From a virus: 32,872 nt of DNA. The stretch's first letter is position 1. Each line of letters opens with the position of its first letter. Where the stretch lies: IMG/VR virus record IMGVR_UViG_3300030328_001841, positions 1 through 32,872 of that record; one strand, given 5' to 3'. A program made the translations under genes and the position numbers. This document shows positions 1 through 7,004 of this stretch, piece by piece. A model generated the notes under the pieces. The model was not told where the DNA came from, made no database searches, and saw only the letters and a program-made list of their open reading frames with translations.

Positions 1-131
1 AAGAGGTTAAACATAGATAATAATCCTACAAAAGAACATTTAGAAAATTTAAAAACAATAGCTGATAAAGTGTTTCAACCAATAAGAGACCATTTCAGTT
101 GTCCTATACATATTTCTTCTGGTTATAGAGG
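1..131. repeat. Terminal direct repeat, left copy
   Basis: Matches bases 32742-32872 over 131 positions with one difference (A at 78, G at 32819). The change is CAA to CAG, both Gln, in the endolysin frame. The reading frame runs through the junction, so the repeat is assembly overlap of a circular or permuted genome (unit length 32,741 bp) rather than a functional repeat. Confidence 0.95.
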
Positions 132-495
132 TGAGGCATTAAACAGAGCAATTAAAGGTTCTAGTTCTACAAGTTTGCATATGTCTGGACAAGCATTAGA
201 TATTGATATGGACTATACTAATGTTTCTAATAAAGAAATCTTTGAGTTTATAAAAGACAATTTAGAGTTTGATACACTAATATGGGAGTATGGTGATGAA
301 TCACCAAATTGGGTTCATGTTAGTTACAGAGAAGGTAAGAATAGAAATCAAATACTGGAGGCATATAAAGATCCTGTAACCAGTATTACAAAATATAAAA
401 TGTATGAGCCAAGAAAAGAAAAAGAAGAAGTTAAAGGATACAAAAGTAGGAAAGTTCCTTCTAGGAAAGACAGGACTACTAAACAATCTAGTTAA
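1..495 (+). CDS. Peptidase M15-family endolysin (3' part; gene begins at 32688)
   Basis: Joined across the circular junction, the gene is 32688-32741 plus 1-495, giving 182 residues. The body carries the M15_3 (D,D- or L,D-carboxypeptidase/endopeptidase) pattern: ISSGYRG, then SLHMSGQALDID with the zinc-binding His and Asp, then WVHVSY with the third ligand His. Such enzymes cut peptide stems of peptidoglycan. No signal peptide is visible, so export would depend on holin-type pores. A GTG at base 70 is an internal codon, not the start. The lysine-rich C-terminus overlaps the holin gene by 92 bp in another frame. Family assignment is firm; the exact bond cut is not known. Confidence 0.88.
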   Translation, partial: KRLNIDNNPTKEHLENLKTIADKVFQPIRDHFSCPIHISSGYRGEALNRAIKGSSSTSLHMSGQALDIDMDYTNVSNKEIFEFIKDNLEFDTLIWEYGDESPNWVHVSYREGKNRNQILEAYKDPVTSITKYKMYEPRKEKEEVKGYKSRKVPSRKDRTTKQSS

Positions 496-823
496 TATAG
501 CACCTGATACAGGTGTTTTTGGGCTTGTAAAGGACTTAATTAATAAAGATGATAGTTTACCTCCATTAGATAAAGAAGAAGCCTTAAAACTGCTAGAATT
601 AGATATGGCAGAAATGGAGGCTGTAACTAGAAGGTGGGAGGCTGATGCTAAGAGTGGAAGTTGGCTAAGTCAGAATGTAAGACCAATGTCTCTGATCTTT
701 ATGTTATTGGTATATGCAATAGGCTTTTTCTTCAAGTATGAGTTAGATGTAGTTAACCAGCTCCTAATGTTAATGGTTGGTGCTTACTTTGGAGGTAGGT
801 CATTTGAAAAAACCAGATCCTGA
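404..823 (+). CDS. Holin, GTA-type three-TM family
   Basis: The 139-residue protein has a lysine-rich N-terminus (MSQEKKKKKL), a middle acidic helix (LDMAEMEAVTRRWEADA), the conserved stretch SWLSQNVRPMSL, and two clear hydrophobic segments (SLIFMLLVYAIGFFF and LLMLMVGAYFGG). This is the layout of the GTA_holin_3TM family, which forms inner-membrane lesions that release endolysin. It starts inside the endolysin gene (92-bp overlap, different frame), which couples expression of the two lysis proteins. The stop overlaps the next start as TGATG. The family call rests on the WxxD..SWLSQNVRP pattern and membrane topology. Confidence 0.8.
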   Translation: MSQEKKKKKLKDTKVGKFLLGKTGLLNNLVNIAPDTGVFGLVKDLINKDDSLPPLDKEEALKLLELDMAEMEAVTRRWEADAKSGSWLSQNVRPMSLIFMLLVYAIGFFFKYELDVVNQLLMLMVGAYFGGRSFEKTRS

Positions 824-951
824 TGACAGAAAAACTTAAATCTAAGTGTCAATGTGGTAGGTCCAGGAGTAGAGATGGTTATTGTGATGGAAGTCATAAG
901 ACTACTAAACATCTATTTGACTTTAATGACTTACCATTTCCTTATCTATAA
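823..951 (+). CDS. Small CDGSH-type iron-sulfur protein
   Basis: A 42-residue ORF beginning on the holin stop (TGATG). It contains CQCGRSRSRDGYCDGSH (residues 9-25), matching the CDGSH 2Fe-2S ligand set Cys-x-Cys ... Cys-Asp-Gly-Ser-His. The spacing between the second and third Cys is nine residues instead of the usual eight, and the proline normally before the third Cys is absent. The C-terminus (LFDFNDLPFPYL) is hydrophobic and aromatic. Known CDGSH proteins bind a labile 2Fe-2S cluster for electron or cluster transfer; what one does beside a phage holin is unknown. Short length and complete motif make it likely real. Confidence 0.72.
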   Translation: MTEKLKSKCQCGRSRSRDGYCDGSHKTTKHLFDFNDLPFPYL

Positions 952-1112
952 TATACTTATAATTATTATGGAGTTATATATATAACTATAGTATTACACT
1001 ATTATATTTATAATAAAGTATTATAGTATATTATAATAATTTTGTTAAAAAGTTTGCTATTTATGTAAATAAATTGTATTATAGCAGTCTAAACACTTAA
1101 AATTATAAAATT
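952..1112. promoter_or_regulatory. AT-rich palindromic intergenic region; candidate origin/early promoter
   Basis: This 161-bp gap between the lysis and early genes is almost pure A/T. It holds a perfect 16-bp palindrome, AGTTATATATATAACT (972-987), and a hairpin TATAATA-aag-TATTATA (about 1010-1026), with repeats of TATAGTAT. TTATA stands exactly ten bases before the ATG at 1113. I infer an early promoter, an unwinding element, or both. No repeated initiator boxes could be identified by eye. Confidence 0.45.
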
Positions 1113-1724
1113 ATGAAAACACTTTTTCCAAATTTAGTACCAAAAAACAGGATCACTAAAAGGATATTTATGAACAACATTACTTTAAAGAAATATAAAG
1201 AATGTAACAGTAGAGAAGGTATGGCTTTTTCTGCTGACTTTTATTATAAAGGAGTTAAACTAGGAGAAATCCAAGATAATGGTATGGGTGGTGAATTACA
1301 AATAGAGACCTATTCAAAAGTTTCTAAAGATGAGTATGAATGGGATGATACTATTCATAAAATATTTGATAGAATAAGTAAAGGAGAATTACATAGAGTA
1401 ACTACTATAAAAAATGATGATGGGTCATTCTTTGAAACTGAGGATGATTTAGCATCATTATTCTATCACATTGTTGACAGACATATAAATACTAAAGAGA
1501 TAAATAAAATCTACAGAAAGGGAATCATTCTAGAATCAAAAGAAGGTAGCTGGGAAGTAGATGGTGCATATAGATGTATTGCTTGGAAACAAACAATACC
1601 AGCCTTCTTAAAAAGAGGTACTACTGCAAAATTGTCTGTAGAGAGAGAATTAAAGAGGTTAATAGATAAAGGTGAAAGAATTATTAATGAAGATTACCTC
1701 AAATCTTTAGGGTTAGTATTCTAA
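1113..1724 (+). CDS. Hypothetical early protein, 203 aa
   Basis: First gene after the AT-rich gap and the only one in its unit, since a strong terminator follows. The protein is mixed alpha/beta, soluble, with no signal peptide or membrane segment. It has many charged residues, an acidic middle, and a Lys/Arg-rich C-terminal helix (ELKRLIDKGERIINEDYLKSL). I recognise no catalytic motif. Start chosen at the first ATG because TTATA lies at -10 relative to it; an internal ATG at 1171 would remove 19 residues. Its position as a stand-alone first gene suggests early host takeover or regulation, which is inference only. Confidence 0.7.
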   Translation: MKTLFPNLVPKNRITKRIFMNNITLKKYKECNSREGMAFSADFYYKGVKLGEIQDNGMGGELQIETYSKVSKDEYEWDDTIHKIFDRISKGELHRVTTIKNDDGSFFETEDDLASLFYHIVDRHINTKEINKIYRKGIILESKEGSWEVDGAYRCIAWKQTIPAFLKRGTTAKLSVERELKRLIDKGERIINEDYLKSLGLVF

Positions 1725-1748
1725 CTATTTTTTCATATGTTAATTAGG

Positions 1749-1779
1749 AAAGCCTCAGCATTTAGCTGGGGTTTTTTTT
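1749..1779 (+). terminator. Rho-independent terminator
   Basis: Stem AAAGCCTCAGC / GCTGGGGTTTT with a five-base loop (ATTTA), two G-T wobbles, and a run of eight T after the stem. It closes the 1113-1724 unit just before the NinG-like gene. Confidence 0.85.
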
Positions 1780-1792
1780 ATACCTTTATTTA

Positions 1793-2185
1793 ATGGCTAA
1801 GAAACCAACTAGAAAGACTTTGATTAGAAAGCTAGATAAACTGTTTAGTGAGTACATTAGAAAGAGGGATACAGATGCTAATGGTTATGGTTTATGTTGT
1901 ACTTGTAGTAAAAAGATTCATTACAAAGAAGGACATTGTGGGCATTTTATGAGTAGAAGACACTACAAAACTAGATGGGATGAGGAGAATGTAAACTTAC
2001 AATGTGCTGGATGTAATACATTCAGAGGAGGAGAGCAATACAAGTTTGCATTATTTTTAAACAATAAGTATAAAACAGATAAAGCTAGTGAATTGCTTGT
2101 TAAATCAAGAGAAACAGCTAAATTCAGTTTGTCTGATCTAGAAGAAAAAATAGATTTCTTCAAAAGTTTATTGCAGGATCTATAA
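1793..2185 (+). CDS. NinG-like recombination nuclease
   Basis: The 130-residue protein matches the lambda NinG/Rap family. A basic N-terminal helix is followed by a Cys/His cluster: CCTC near 35-38, HCGHFMSRR at 48-56, RWDEENVNLQCAGCNTFRGGE at 61-81. The paired CxxC motifs should bind zinc, and the HCGH..R..RWDE..N part resembles an HNH-type nuclease core. NinG/Rap is a structure-specific nuclease used in phage recombination. It opens the replication/recombination block and is preceded by the 1749-1779 terminator. The C-terminal third is a plain charged helix. Confidence 0.85.
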   Translation: MAKKPTRKTLIRKLDKLFSEYIRKRDTDANGYGLCCTCSKKIHYKEGHCGHFMSRRHYKTRWDEENVNLQCAGCNTFRGGEQYKFALFLNNKYKTDKASELLVKSRETAKFSLSDLEEKIDFFKSLLQDL

Positions 2186-2207
2186 TATATTATATAATTT
2201 TTATAAC

Positions 2208-2231
2208 TTTATTGTTGAAAAACACAATAAA
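2208..2231 (+). promoter_or_regulatory. Stem-loop abutting the start codon at 2232
   Basis: Perfect 8-bp inverted repeat TTTATTGT / ACAATAAA with loop TGAAAAAC; the last stem base touches the ATG of the next gene. There is no T-run, so it is not a classic terminator. It could control initiation or stabilise the mRNA end. Confidence 0.45.
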
Positions 2232-2516
2232 ATGTCAATATTCTTTCAAAACAAGGGTGAAGAACCCACAGCAAAAGACAGTCTGATTCAAGATTACAAA
2301 AATAGATTTGATCAGATGAATGAACTCTACAAAGATATGTATTCAGAATGTAGAGAATTATTAAGAGAAAATACAAGTTTAAAGATGGAAGTTAGCCAAC
2401 TTAAAAGCAAAGTAGATGCTCTAGATAATGTTTTCCAAGAATGGAAAAACCAAAGTGAAGATATAAATAAAGATTTAAACATAAATAAACTATATGATGG
2501 AATCCAAAAATATTAA
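2232..2516 (+). CDS. Hypothetical coiled-coil protein, 94 aa
   Basis: Residues about 17-80 form a continuous charged heptad-like helix (YKNRFDQMNELYKDMYSECR, then LRENTSLKMEVSQLKSKVDAL), so the protein is probably a coiled-coil oligomer. No enzyme motif or membrane segment is seen. Its start abuts a perfect stem-loop, and its end overlaps the next gene by 23 bp. Its place upstream of the SSB-like and helicase genes suggests a replication accessory, but nothing in the sequence proves it. Confidence 0.6.
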   Translation: MSIFFQNKGEEPTAKDSLIQDYKNRFDQMNELYKDMYSECRELLRENTSLKMEVSQLKSKVDALDNVFQEWKNQSEDINKDLNINKLYDGIQKY

Positions 2517-2910
2517 AACTAGCACAGTCAAATCTATTACACCAAAAGGTACTTGGAGTAATGGTAAGCAAACTTATAATAAGTATGCTGTAGAAATGAC
2601 TAATGGTGATGTACCAGATTTCTCTGCTATTGGAGAATTTAAAAAGAAGAAAGGTGAAACAATCTTCTATACTTTAGATGAGAAAAATTATGGTAGAATG
2701 CAGCCAACTCCTCAAGACTATAAAGAAAAAGATAACAGTATGACACAACAAGAATCTATAGCTAGGTCTGTTGGTATCAATAATGCTTGTTCTTTAGTTG
2801 CAACTGAGGTTTGGAATAAAGCTACCAAAGAAGAAAAGAGAGAGATGCTTCAAGAAATTCAAGATGTATCAATCTATTTATATAAAAGTGTATTAACTAA
2901 ACCACAATAA
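2494..2910 (+). CDS. Hypothetical replication-block protein, 138 aa
   Basis: The N-terminal half (residues 8-65) is beta-rich: STVKSITPKGTW, then TYNKYAVEMTNGD and GETIFYTLDEKNYG. It could be a small OB-type nucleic-acid-binding fold. The C-terminal half is helical (QQESIARSVGINNACSLVA, EEKREMLQEIQDVSIYLYKS). That beta-then-helical layout resembles DNA-binding proteins often found in phage replication modules, but no family motif is certain. Two consecutive ATGs (2494 and 2497) are possible starts. It lies two bases upstream of the SSB-like gene. Confidence 0.6.
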   Translation: MMESKNIKTSTVKSITPKGTWSNGKQTYNKYAVEMTNGDVPDFSAIGEFKKKKGETIFYTLDEKNYGRMQPTPQDYKEKDNSMTQQESIARSVGINNACSLVATEVWNKATKEEKREMLQEIQDVSIYLYKSVLTKPQ

Positions 2911-2912
2911 TT

Positions 2913-3191
2913 ATGAGTAAACCAGATTTTGTAGGAGGTATCTATTTAGATGAATCTCCAAAAGAGTTTGTAGTTGTAAAGATGAGACTTAATGTTGATA
3001 GGTTTCAGCAATTCTTAGAGAATCCATATGTAAAGGAATTTGCTAAGAAGAACAATGGGTATATTAATATGGATATACTCAAAAGTAAGAATGGTAAATT
3101 ATATATTCCATTTAGTGAATTTATACCAGAGAAAAAAGTAACAACAACTGAACACAATCCAGACAGAGAACTTGATGAAGTTCCATTCTAA
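2913..3191 (+). CDS. Putative single-stranded DNA-binding protein
   Basis: The 92-residue protein has a beta-rich body (GGIYLDESPKEFVVVKMRLN, GYINMDILKSKNGKLYIPFS). It ends in an acidic tail closing with ELDEVPF, close to the DDDIPF tip by which bacterial SSBs recruit partners. It is shorter than E. coli SSB (178 aa) but within the range of phage SSBs. It is followed after three bases by the helicase gene, the usual neighbourhood. The tail motif is the main evidence; the OB fold itself is inferred. Confidence 0.6.
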   Translation: MSKPDFVGGIYLDESPKEFVVVKMRLNVDRFQQFLENPYVKEFAKKNNGYINMDILKSKNGKLYIPFSEFIPEKKVTTTEHNPDRELDEVPF

Positions 3192-3194
3192 AAT

Positions 3195-4118
3195 ATGATT
3201 CTAGAGATTAAAGACCAACTTGAGAAAATCCACAAAATCAGAAGGGGTGAAATCAAGGAAGGTCTGGCTCTAGGTGTTAAGTCTTTTGATACTTATTTCA
3301 GATTTAAAAAAGGAACTTTTAATATTTTTTTAGGGCATAGTAATGTAGGTAAAACTCATACTGTGCTTTTTTTTATGTTCCTATATGCCAGAAAACATGA
3401 TCTAAAATTTTTAGTTTATACTGGTGAGAATGAACCATATTCAATTCTTAAAAAATTAATAGAATATAAAGAGGGTTTACCCATTAACAAAATTGATGAA
3501 GGAAAGTTGAAAGAAGGAAGTCAATGGGTAGATTCTCATTTTAAATTTATATCTATAGATGAACAATATTCATATAAAAGTTTGCTAGACTTAGGTAGGG
3601 AAATAAAGAAAGGTTGGGATTATGATGCTTTTTTTATTGACCCATATAATTCTTTAGAGAAAGATAGAGATATGGCTAGGTCTTTAGGAATGCATGAATA
3701 TGATTATAAAGCAGCATCAGATATGAGAATGTTCTGCCATAAAACTGGAGTAGCATTATGGTTAACTGCTCATGCTGTTACAGAAAGTTTAAGGAAATTA
3801 CACAATTCAAATCATGAATATTCTGGGCATCCAATAGCACCAATGATGAGTGATTGTGAAGGAGGAGGAAAGTGGAGTAATAGATGTGATAATTTTATAG
3901 TAGTGCATAGGTATGTGCAACATCCTACAGATTGGATGGTTACAAATGTACATGTTAGAAAAGTTAAAGATACTGATACTGGAATGATGCCCACAAGTCT
4001 TGACTCACCAGTAAGAATCAGAAGTTTAATAAACAATGTAGGGTTTAGTATAGAAGGAGATAATGTGATTGATTTAATTGATGATGAACATACTGGAGAA
4101 GGCTTACAAGAAACATAA
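3195..4118 (+). CDS. DnaB-type (SF4) replicative helicase core
   Basis: A RecA-like ATPase of 307 residues. Walker A is GHSNVGKT (47-54). Walker B is in YDAFFIDPYNSL (about 143-154). A later strand, VALWLTAHAVTE, fits motif H3. It lacks the DnaB N-terminal domain (a full DnaB is about 450 aa), so it is a minimal helicase or a RepA/KaiC-like ring ATPase. It would unwind DNA at the phage fork, next to the SSB-like and DnaA-like proteins. The 3' end overlaps the sigma-like gene by 38 bp, suggesting coupled translation. Confidence 0.8.
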   Translation: MILEIKDQLEKIHKIRRGEIKEGLALGVKSFDTYFRFKKGTFNIFLGHSNVGKTHTVLFFMFLYARKHDLKFLVYTGENEPYSILKKLIEYKEGLPINKIDEGKLKEGSQWVDSHFKFISIDEQYSYKSLLDLGREIKKGWDYDAFFIDPYNSLEKDRDMARSLGMHEYDYKAASDMRMFCHKTGVALWLTAHAVTESLRKLHNSNHEYSGHPIAPMMSDCEGGGKWSNRCDNFIVVHRYVQHPTDWMVTNVHVRKVKDTDTGMMPTSLDSPVRIRSLINNVGFSIEGDNVIDLIDDEHTGEGLQET

Positions 4119-4566
4119 GATTTGGGTAAACATATGTAAAAGTTTTGGGTTGGATAGACACACAGCAGAAGACTTAGTACAAGAGATGTATATTAAAATT
4201 CATTATGTTACAGAAAAAGGAACTGATATAAGTTATGGTGATGATGATATTAATTATTATTACATTTTTAAAACATTATATACAATGTTCTTACAACTGA
4301 AAAAAAAGAAAAACAGGATCACATTTGTAAGTGAAGAAATACTTAAAAATATTGAAGATGCAGAAGTGGTTGAATTTCAAAAGGTAGAGAAAAGGTTTAA
4401 TGAAGAATTTGCAAAGCTACATTGGTATGATCAGAAGGTCTTTGAAATTGTTGCCTCTGGTACAAAGATTTCAGAACTGTCCAGGAAGACTACAATAACA
4501 TATATTAGTCTTTACAATACATATAGAAATGTAAAGAAACTTTTGAAAAAAAATATAGGATTATGA
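4081..4566 (+). CDS. Sigma-70-like RNA polymerase factor
   Basis: About 161 residues with a sigma region-2-like stretch (FGLDRHTAEDLVQEMYIKIH, near the N-terminus) and a C-terminal segment that fits a region-4 helix-turn-helix (LHWYDQKVFEIVASGTKISE followed by a second helix). Size and arrangement match ECF-type sigma factors. Start chosen at ATG 4081, with ATG 4084 and TTG 4078 as alternatives; all lie inside the helicase gene. A phage sigma would redirect host RNA polymerase to phage promoters; the TTATA boxes upstream of several units are candidate targets. The linker between the regions is short and divergent. Confidence 0.65.
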   Translation: MMNILEKAYKKHKIWVNICKSFGLDRHTAEDLVQEMYIKIHYVTEKGTDISYGDDDINYYYIFKTLYTMFLQLKKKKNRITFVSEEILKNIEDAEVVEFQKVEKRFNEEFAKLHWYDQKVFEIVASGTKISELSRKTTITYISLYNTYRNVKKLLKKNIGL

Positions 4567-4814
4567 AGATAGAGAAAGGTATTAAAAGATATTTTTTAAA
4601 TGGATATAGAATGGCAAGAGGACAAAAAAGAAAGAAAGAAATGAAGATAGGAGATTTAACAGAAAAGATAATAAGAATAATAACATTTGGTTATGGAAAG
4701 AGAATAGCAAAATTTATATCAAGATTACTTGGGTACAAAGATTGTGGATGTGATAAAAGAAAAGAGAAGTTAAATAAATATATATTTACAAAAGATGGGA
4801 TTAAGAAGTTATAA
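4563..4814 (+). CDS. Hypothetical basic protein with CGC motif, 83 aa
   Basis: Very lysine/arginine-rich, with a basic N-terminus (RMARGQKRKKEMK), a central helix (DLTEKIIRIITFGYGKRIAK) and a C-terminal DCGCDKRKEKLNKY motif. It overlaps the sigma-like gene as ATGA and the next gene by 20 bp. Charge suggests nucleic-acid binding. No family is certain. The next gene also has a Cys-Gly-Cys motif (PCGCGG), so the two may be related or work together. Confidence 0.6.
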   Translation: MKIEKGIKRYFLNGYRMARGQKRKKEMKIGDLTEKIIRIITFGYGKRIAKFISRLLGYKDCGCDKRKEKLNKYIFTKDGIKKL

Positions 4815-5052
4815 GGCTTTGTTGAGACAACAAATGAATGAAGAAGACTACATAGAGTTTGCTGAATTTCAAACAGCTATGGAGAAGGGATTTACAGATG
4901 AGGATTTAAAGGTTGTATATAAATTACATTCAAAGTATTTTGTACATCCATTTCAAATACCTTGTGGATGTGGAGGAGTTAAGAAGATGGATACAATAAC
5001 TAGATGGATTCAGGATCTGGAAAAAATATATAACAATGGTATTCAAACCTAG
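4795..5052 (+). CDS. Hypothetical protein with CGCGG motif, 85 aa
   Basis: Mostly helical (YKALLRQQMNEEDYIEFAEF) with a central PCGCGGVKKMDTITRWI segment. No membrane segment or signal peptide. It overlaps the previous gene by 20 bp and the nuclease gene by 17 bp, so the three are translated together. The Cys pair could hold a metal, but two cysteines alone would need a partner or dimer. Function not recognised. Confidence 0.6.
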   Translation: MGLRSYKALLRQQMNEEDYIEFAEFQTAMEKGFTDEDLKVVYKLHSKYFVHPFQIPCGCGGVKKMDTITRWIQDLEKIYNNGIQT

Positions 5053-5515
5053 AAGTTATCAGAATAGAGGGAATTGGAAAAAAGGTGAATTATCTGAAAA
5101 AAGATTTAAAAAGTATATGGACAAAATAGGAGTAGGAGCTGTAAAAACATCAACTTATGTGGATAAGAATTATCACATTGATTTCATTATTGGTGAGGTT
5201 ACTCCAATAGACCTTAAAGGAGATAAAAATACTGAGGCAGTATGGTTAGAAAAAAGAAATGTATGGGGAGGTAAAGGTTCATTGTATGGATTTGCAAAGT
5301 ATATGGTAATAGAGTATCTGGACATAAACAGTTATGTTTTTTATGACAGATTAGGATTAGTTAGATACATTAAAAGATTTCAAGAAGTCTGTATCAATAA
5401 ATCTGATTACCATTGTTTATATACCAGAGATGGTAACAAAGATGTAATAATTAAAGTAAGAGAATCAGATATAAGAGATTATGAAAGATTTAGATTTCAA
5501 TACAGAAGTTCCTAG
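5036..5515 (+). CDS. PD-(D/E)XK-type nuclease, resolvase-like
   Basis: The 159-residue protein has the order of PD-(D/E)XK nucleases: an N-terminal helix with Glu (GELSEKRFKKYM, 17-28), then HIDFII with Asp49, then PIDLKGDK giving Asp59-Leu-Lys61, followed by aromatic strands (GSLYGFAKYMVIEYLD). Small phage enzymes of this type are Holliday-junction resolvases or endonucleases. Its location among SSB, helicase and NinG-like genes supports a recombination or repair job. Exact substrate is unknown. Confidence 0.6.
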   Translation: MVFKPRSYQNRGNWKKGELSEKRFKKYMDKIGVGAVKTSTYVDKNYHIDFIIGEVTPIDLKGDKNTEAVWLEKRNVWGGKGSLYGFAKYMVIEYLDINSYVFYDRLGLVRYIKRFQEVCINKSDYHCLYTRDGNKDVIIKVRESDIRDYERFRFQYRSS

Positions 5516-5813
5516 CAAAGATATTGATAGAGAACTTGTAAGCAAAAAGCTAGACAATCTTAAAGATTTGCAGTATTTAACAAATGCTGAGATAGCTAAT
5601 AAAGTATTATTAGATTGGCAGAAGAATCATCCAACTAATGATAGATTAGAGACATTAATAAATGCTGTAGTTCAAATACATTTTTATGTACAAGAATTGC
5701 AGAATGACAGACATCTTTTGATGTTAAGTATAGATGAGTATAGATCAGATAAATTAAGAGCAATTGAAAGAGCTAGAAAGGCTGAATCCAAATTACAAGC
5801 CAAAAAAGATTGA
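5481..5813 (+). CDS. Hypothetical helical protein, 110 aa
   Basis: Entirely helical by composition, with acidic and Leu-rich segments and a C-terminal charged helix (SDKLRAIERARKAESKLQAK) that looks like a coiled coil. It overlaps the nuclease gene by 35 bp and the next ORF by about 50 bp, an unusually large overlap even for this phage. No motif recognised. Confidence 0.55.
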   Translation: MKDLDFNTEVPSKDIDRELVSKKLDNLKDLQYLTNAEIANKVLLDWQKNHPTNDRLETLINAVVQIHFYVQELQNDRHLLMLSIDEYRSDKLRAIERARKAESKLQAKKD

Positions 5814-6057
5814 GTTAGGAGTAGAATTAGAATTTGAAACTAATACAATTTATAGAGGTGCAGAGATAGATATAGAGAATCTATTTATAGACCAACTGAA
5901 TTTAATCTGGATGGATTTTGAAGCAATACCAAATATGTATGAAGAAGTCCTTGTTACATTTCAGAATATGGAATTACTAGGAAGGATTATAGGAAAATTC
6001 TATCATGTACATAGAGACACATTATTAATAACAGTAACACTAAAACTACAAGAATGA
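5764..6057 (+). CDS. Hypothetical protein, 97 aa (TTG start)
   Basis: The only long start option is TTG 5764, inside the previous gene; the next in-frame ATG lies deep in the conserved-looking body. The protein is beta-rich with alternating acidic and hydrophobic residues (GVELEFETNTIYRGAEIDIE; LIWMDFEAIPNMYEEVLVTF) and ends in HVHRDTLLITVTLKLQE. It overlaps the RecE-like gene by 4 bp (ATGA). Function not recognised; the start is uncertain. Confidence 0.5.
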   Translation: MKELERLNPNYKPKKIELGVELEFETNTIYRGAEIDIENLFIDQLNLIWMDFEAIPNMYEEVLVTFQNMELLGRIIGKFYHVHRDTLLITVTLKLQE

Positions 6058-6830
6058 AAATCACACTATTAGATGGCAAGGTTTGGGATAGAGATGAGAT
6101 CCTGGACAAGTCTGGAGATGATGAATTTTACTATGGATATTTAGGTAAGTATGCCTTCAGCTCCACAGCAATAAAACATTTATTGTCTTCACCAAAAACA
6201 TACAGACATATTTTAGAATATGGTCAATCAGAGGCACAAGCATTAAGAGATGGATGGCTATTCCATACTTGTGTACTAGAACCAGAAGTGTTCAATAGTC
6301 AAATCTTTGTAAATGTCCAGAGTAAGAATACAAAGAAATATAAAGATGCAGTTAAACAATATGGCAAAGTGTTTACTCTTAAAGAGAAACATGATGCAGA
6401 GAGGTTGGCTGATGCTCTACTTAGGAATGAATTGGTGCTTGAGAAGTTGAATGATGCTGAGTTTGAACAAGCAGAAATTGGAGAAGTGTTTGGATTCCCA
6501 TTTAGAGCAAAGGCTGATGTCTTAACAAATAATTCAGAGATGTATGATTTAAAAAGTACAGCATCTCTACAAGGATGGAAATATAGTGCAGACAAATATG
6601 GATATGATGTTCAAGCATTTCTATACTGTACTTTATTTGATATACTGCCTAGCAAGATGGGATTTATTGTAATAGATAAAGGTTCACTTGACATAGGATA
6701 TGCACAAGTAACAGATGAGTTTTATGAAAGAGGTATGATGAAGGTGAAAAAGGCTTTAGCTACTTATGAGGAATGGTTTATGAGAGAGGGTGCAGATTTA
6801 GACCAATATTATATAAACATAGAACTATGA
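6054..6830 (+). CDS. RecE-like exonuclease, PDDEXK_12 (DUF3799) type
   Basis: The 258-residue protein fits the YqaJ/RecE-like group seen in phages. An N-terminal part (AFSSTAIKHLLSSPKTYRHI; GWLFHTCVLEP) is followed by the nuclease core: FRAKADVL (Asp155), MYDLKSTAS (Asp165-Leu-Lys167) and YGYDVQAFLYC (Gln187). These enzymes resect double-stranded ends for single-strand annealing. With the NinG-like, SSB-like and resolvase-like genes it forms a recombination set. No RecT/Erf annealase was recognised, so the partner may be one of the unknown early genes. Confidence 0.78.
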   Translation: MKITLLDGKVWDRDEILDKSGDDEFYYGYLGKYAFSSTAIKHLLSSPKTYRHILEYGQSEAQALRDGWLFHTCVLEPEVFNSQIFVNVQSKNTKKYKDAVKQYGKVFTLKEKHDAERLADALLRNELVLEKLNDAEFEQAEIGEVFGFPFRAKADVLTNNSEMYDLKSTASLQGWKYSADKYGYDVQAFLYCTLFDILPSKMGFIVIDKGSLDIGYAQVTDEFYERGMMKVKKALATYEEWFMREGADLDQYYINIEL

Positions 6831-7003
6831 AACATTACATACCAAAAGAAGATTTAAGATACAATTACAGAACAACTAAAGCTGATATAGCTTTTCAAAA
6901 AAGACTATTGAAATATATAGTTTGGGGATTACCAATATTTACATTTTGGTCTATTATGGGAATTAACTTTTTGTTCTGGATATTTACTGGCAAAGTAGGA
7001 TAG
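6827..7003 (+). CDS. Small membrane protein, 58 aa
   Basis: Starts at ATG 6827, overlapping the RecE-like stop as ATGA; a longer upstream frame lacks support. A charged N-terminal half (KEDLRYNYRTTKADIAFQKR) precedes a long hydrophobic stretch (YIVWGLPIFTFWSIMGINF and beyond) that could span the membrane once or twice. Function unknown. Confidence 0.6.
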   Translation: MKHYIPKEDLRYNYRTTKADIAFQKRLLKYIVWGLPIFTFWSIMGINFLFWIFTGKVG

Positions 7004-7004
7004 G

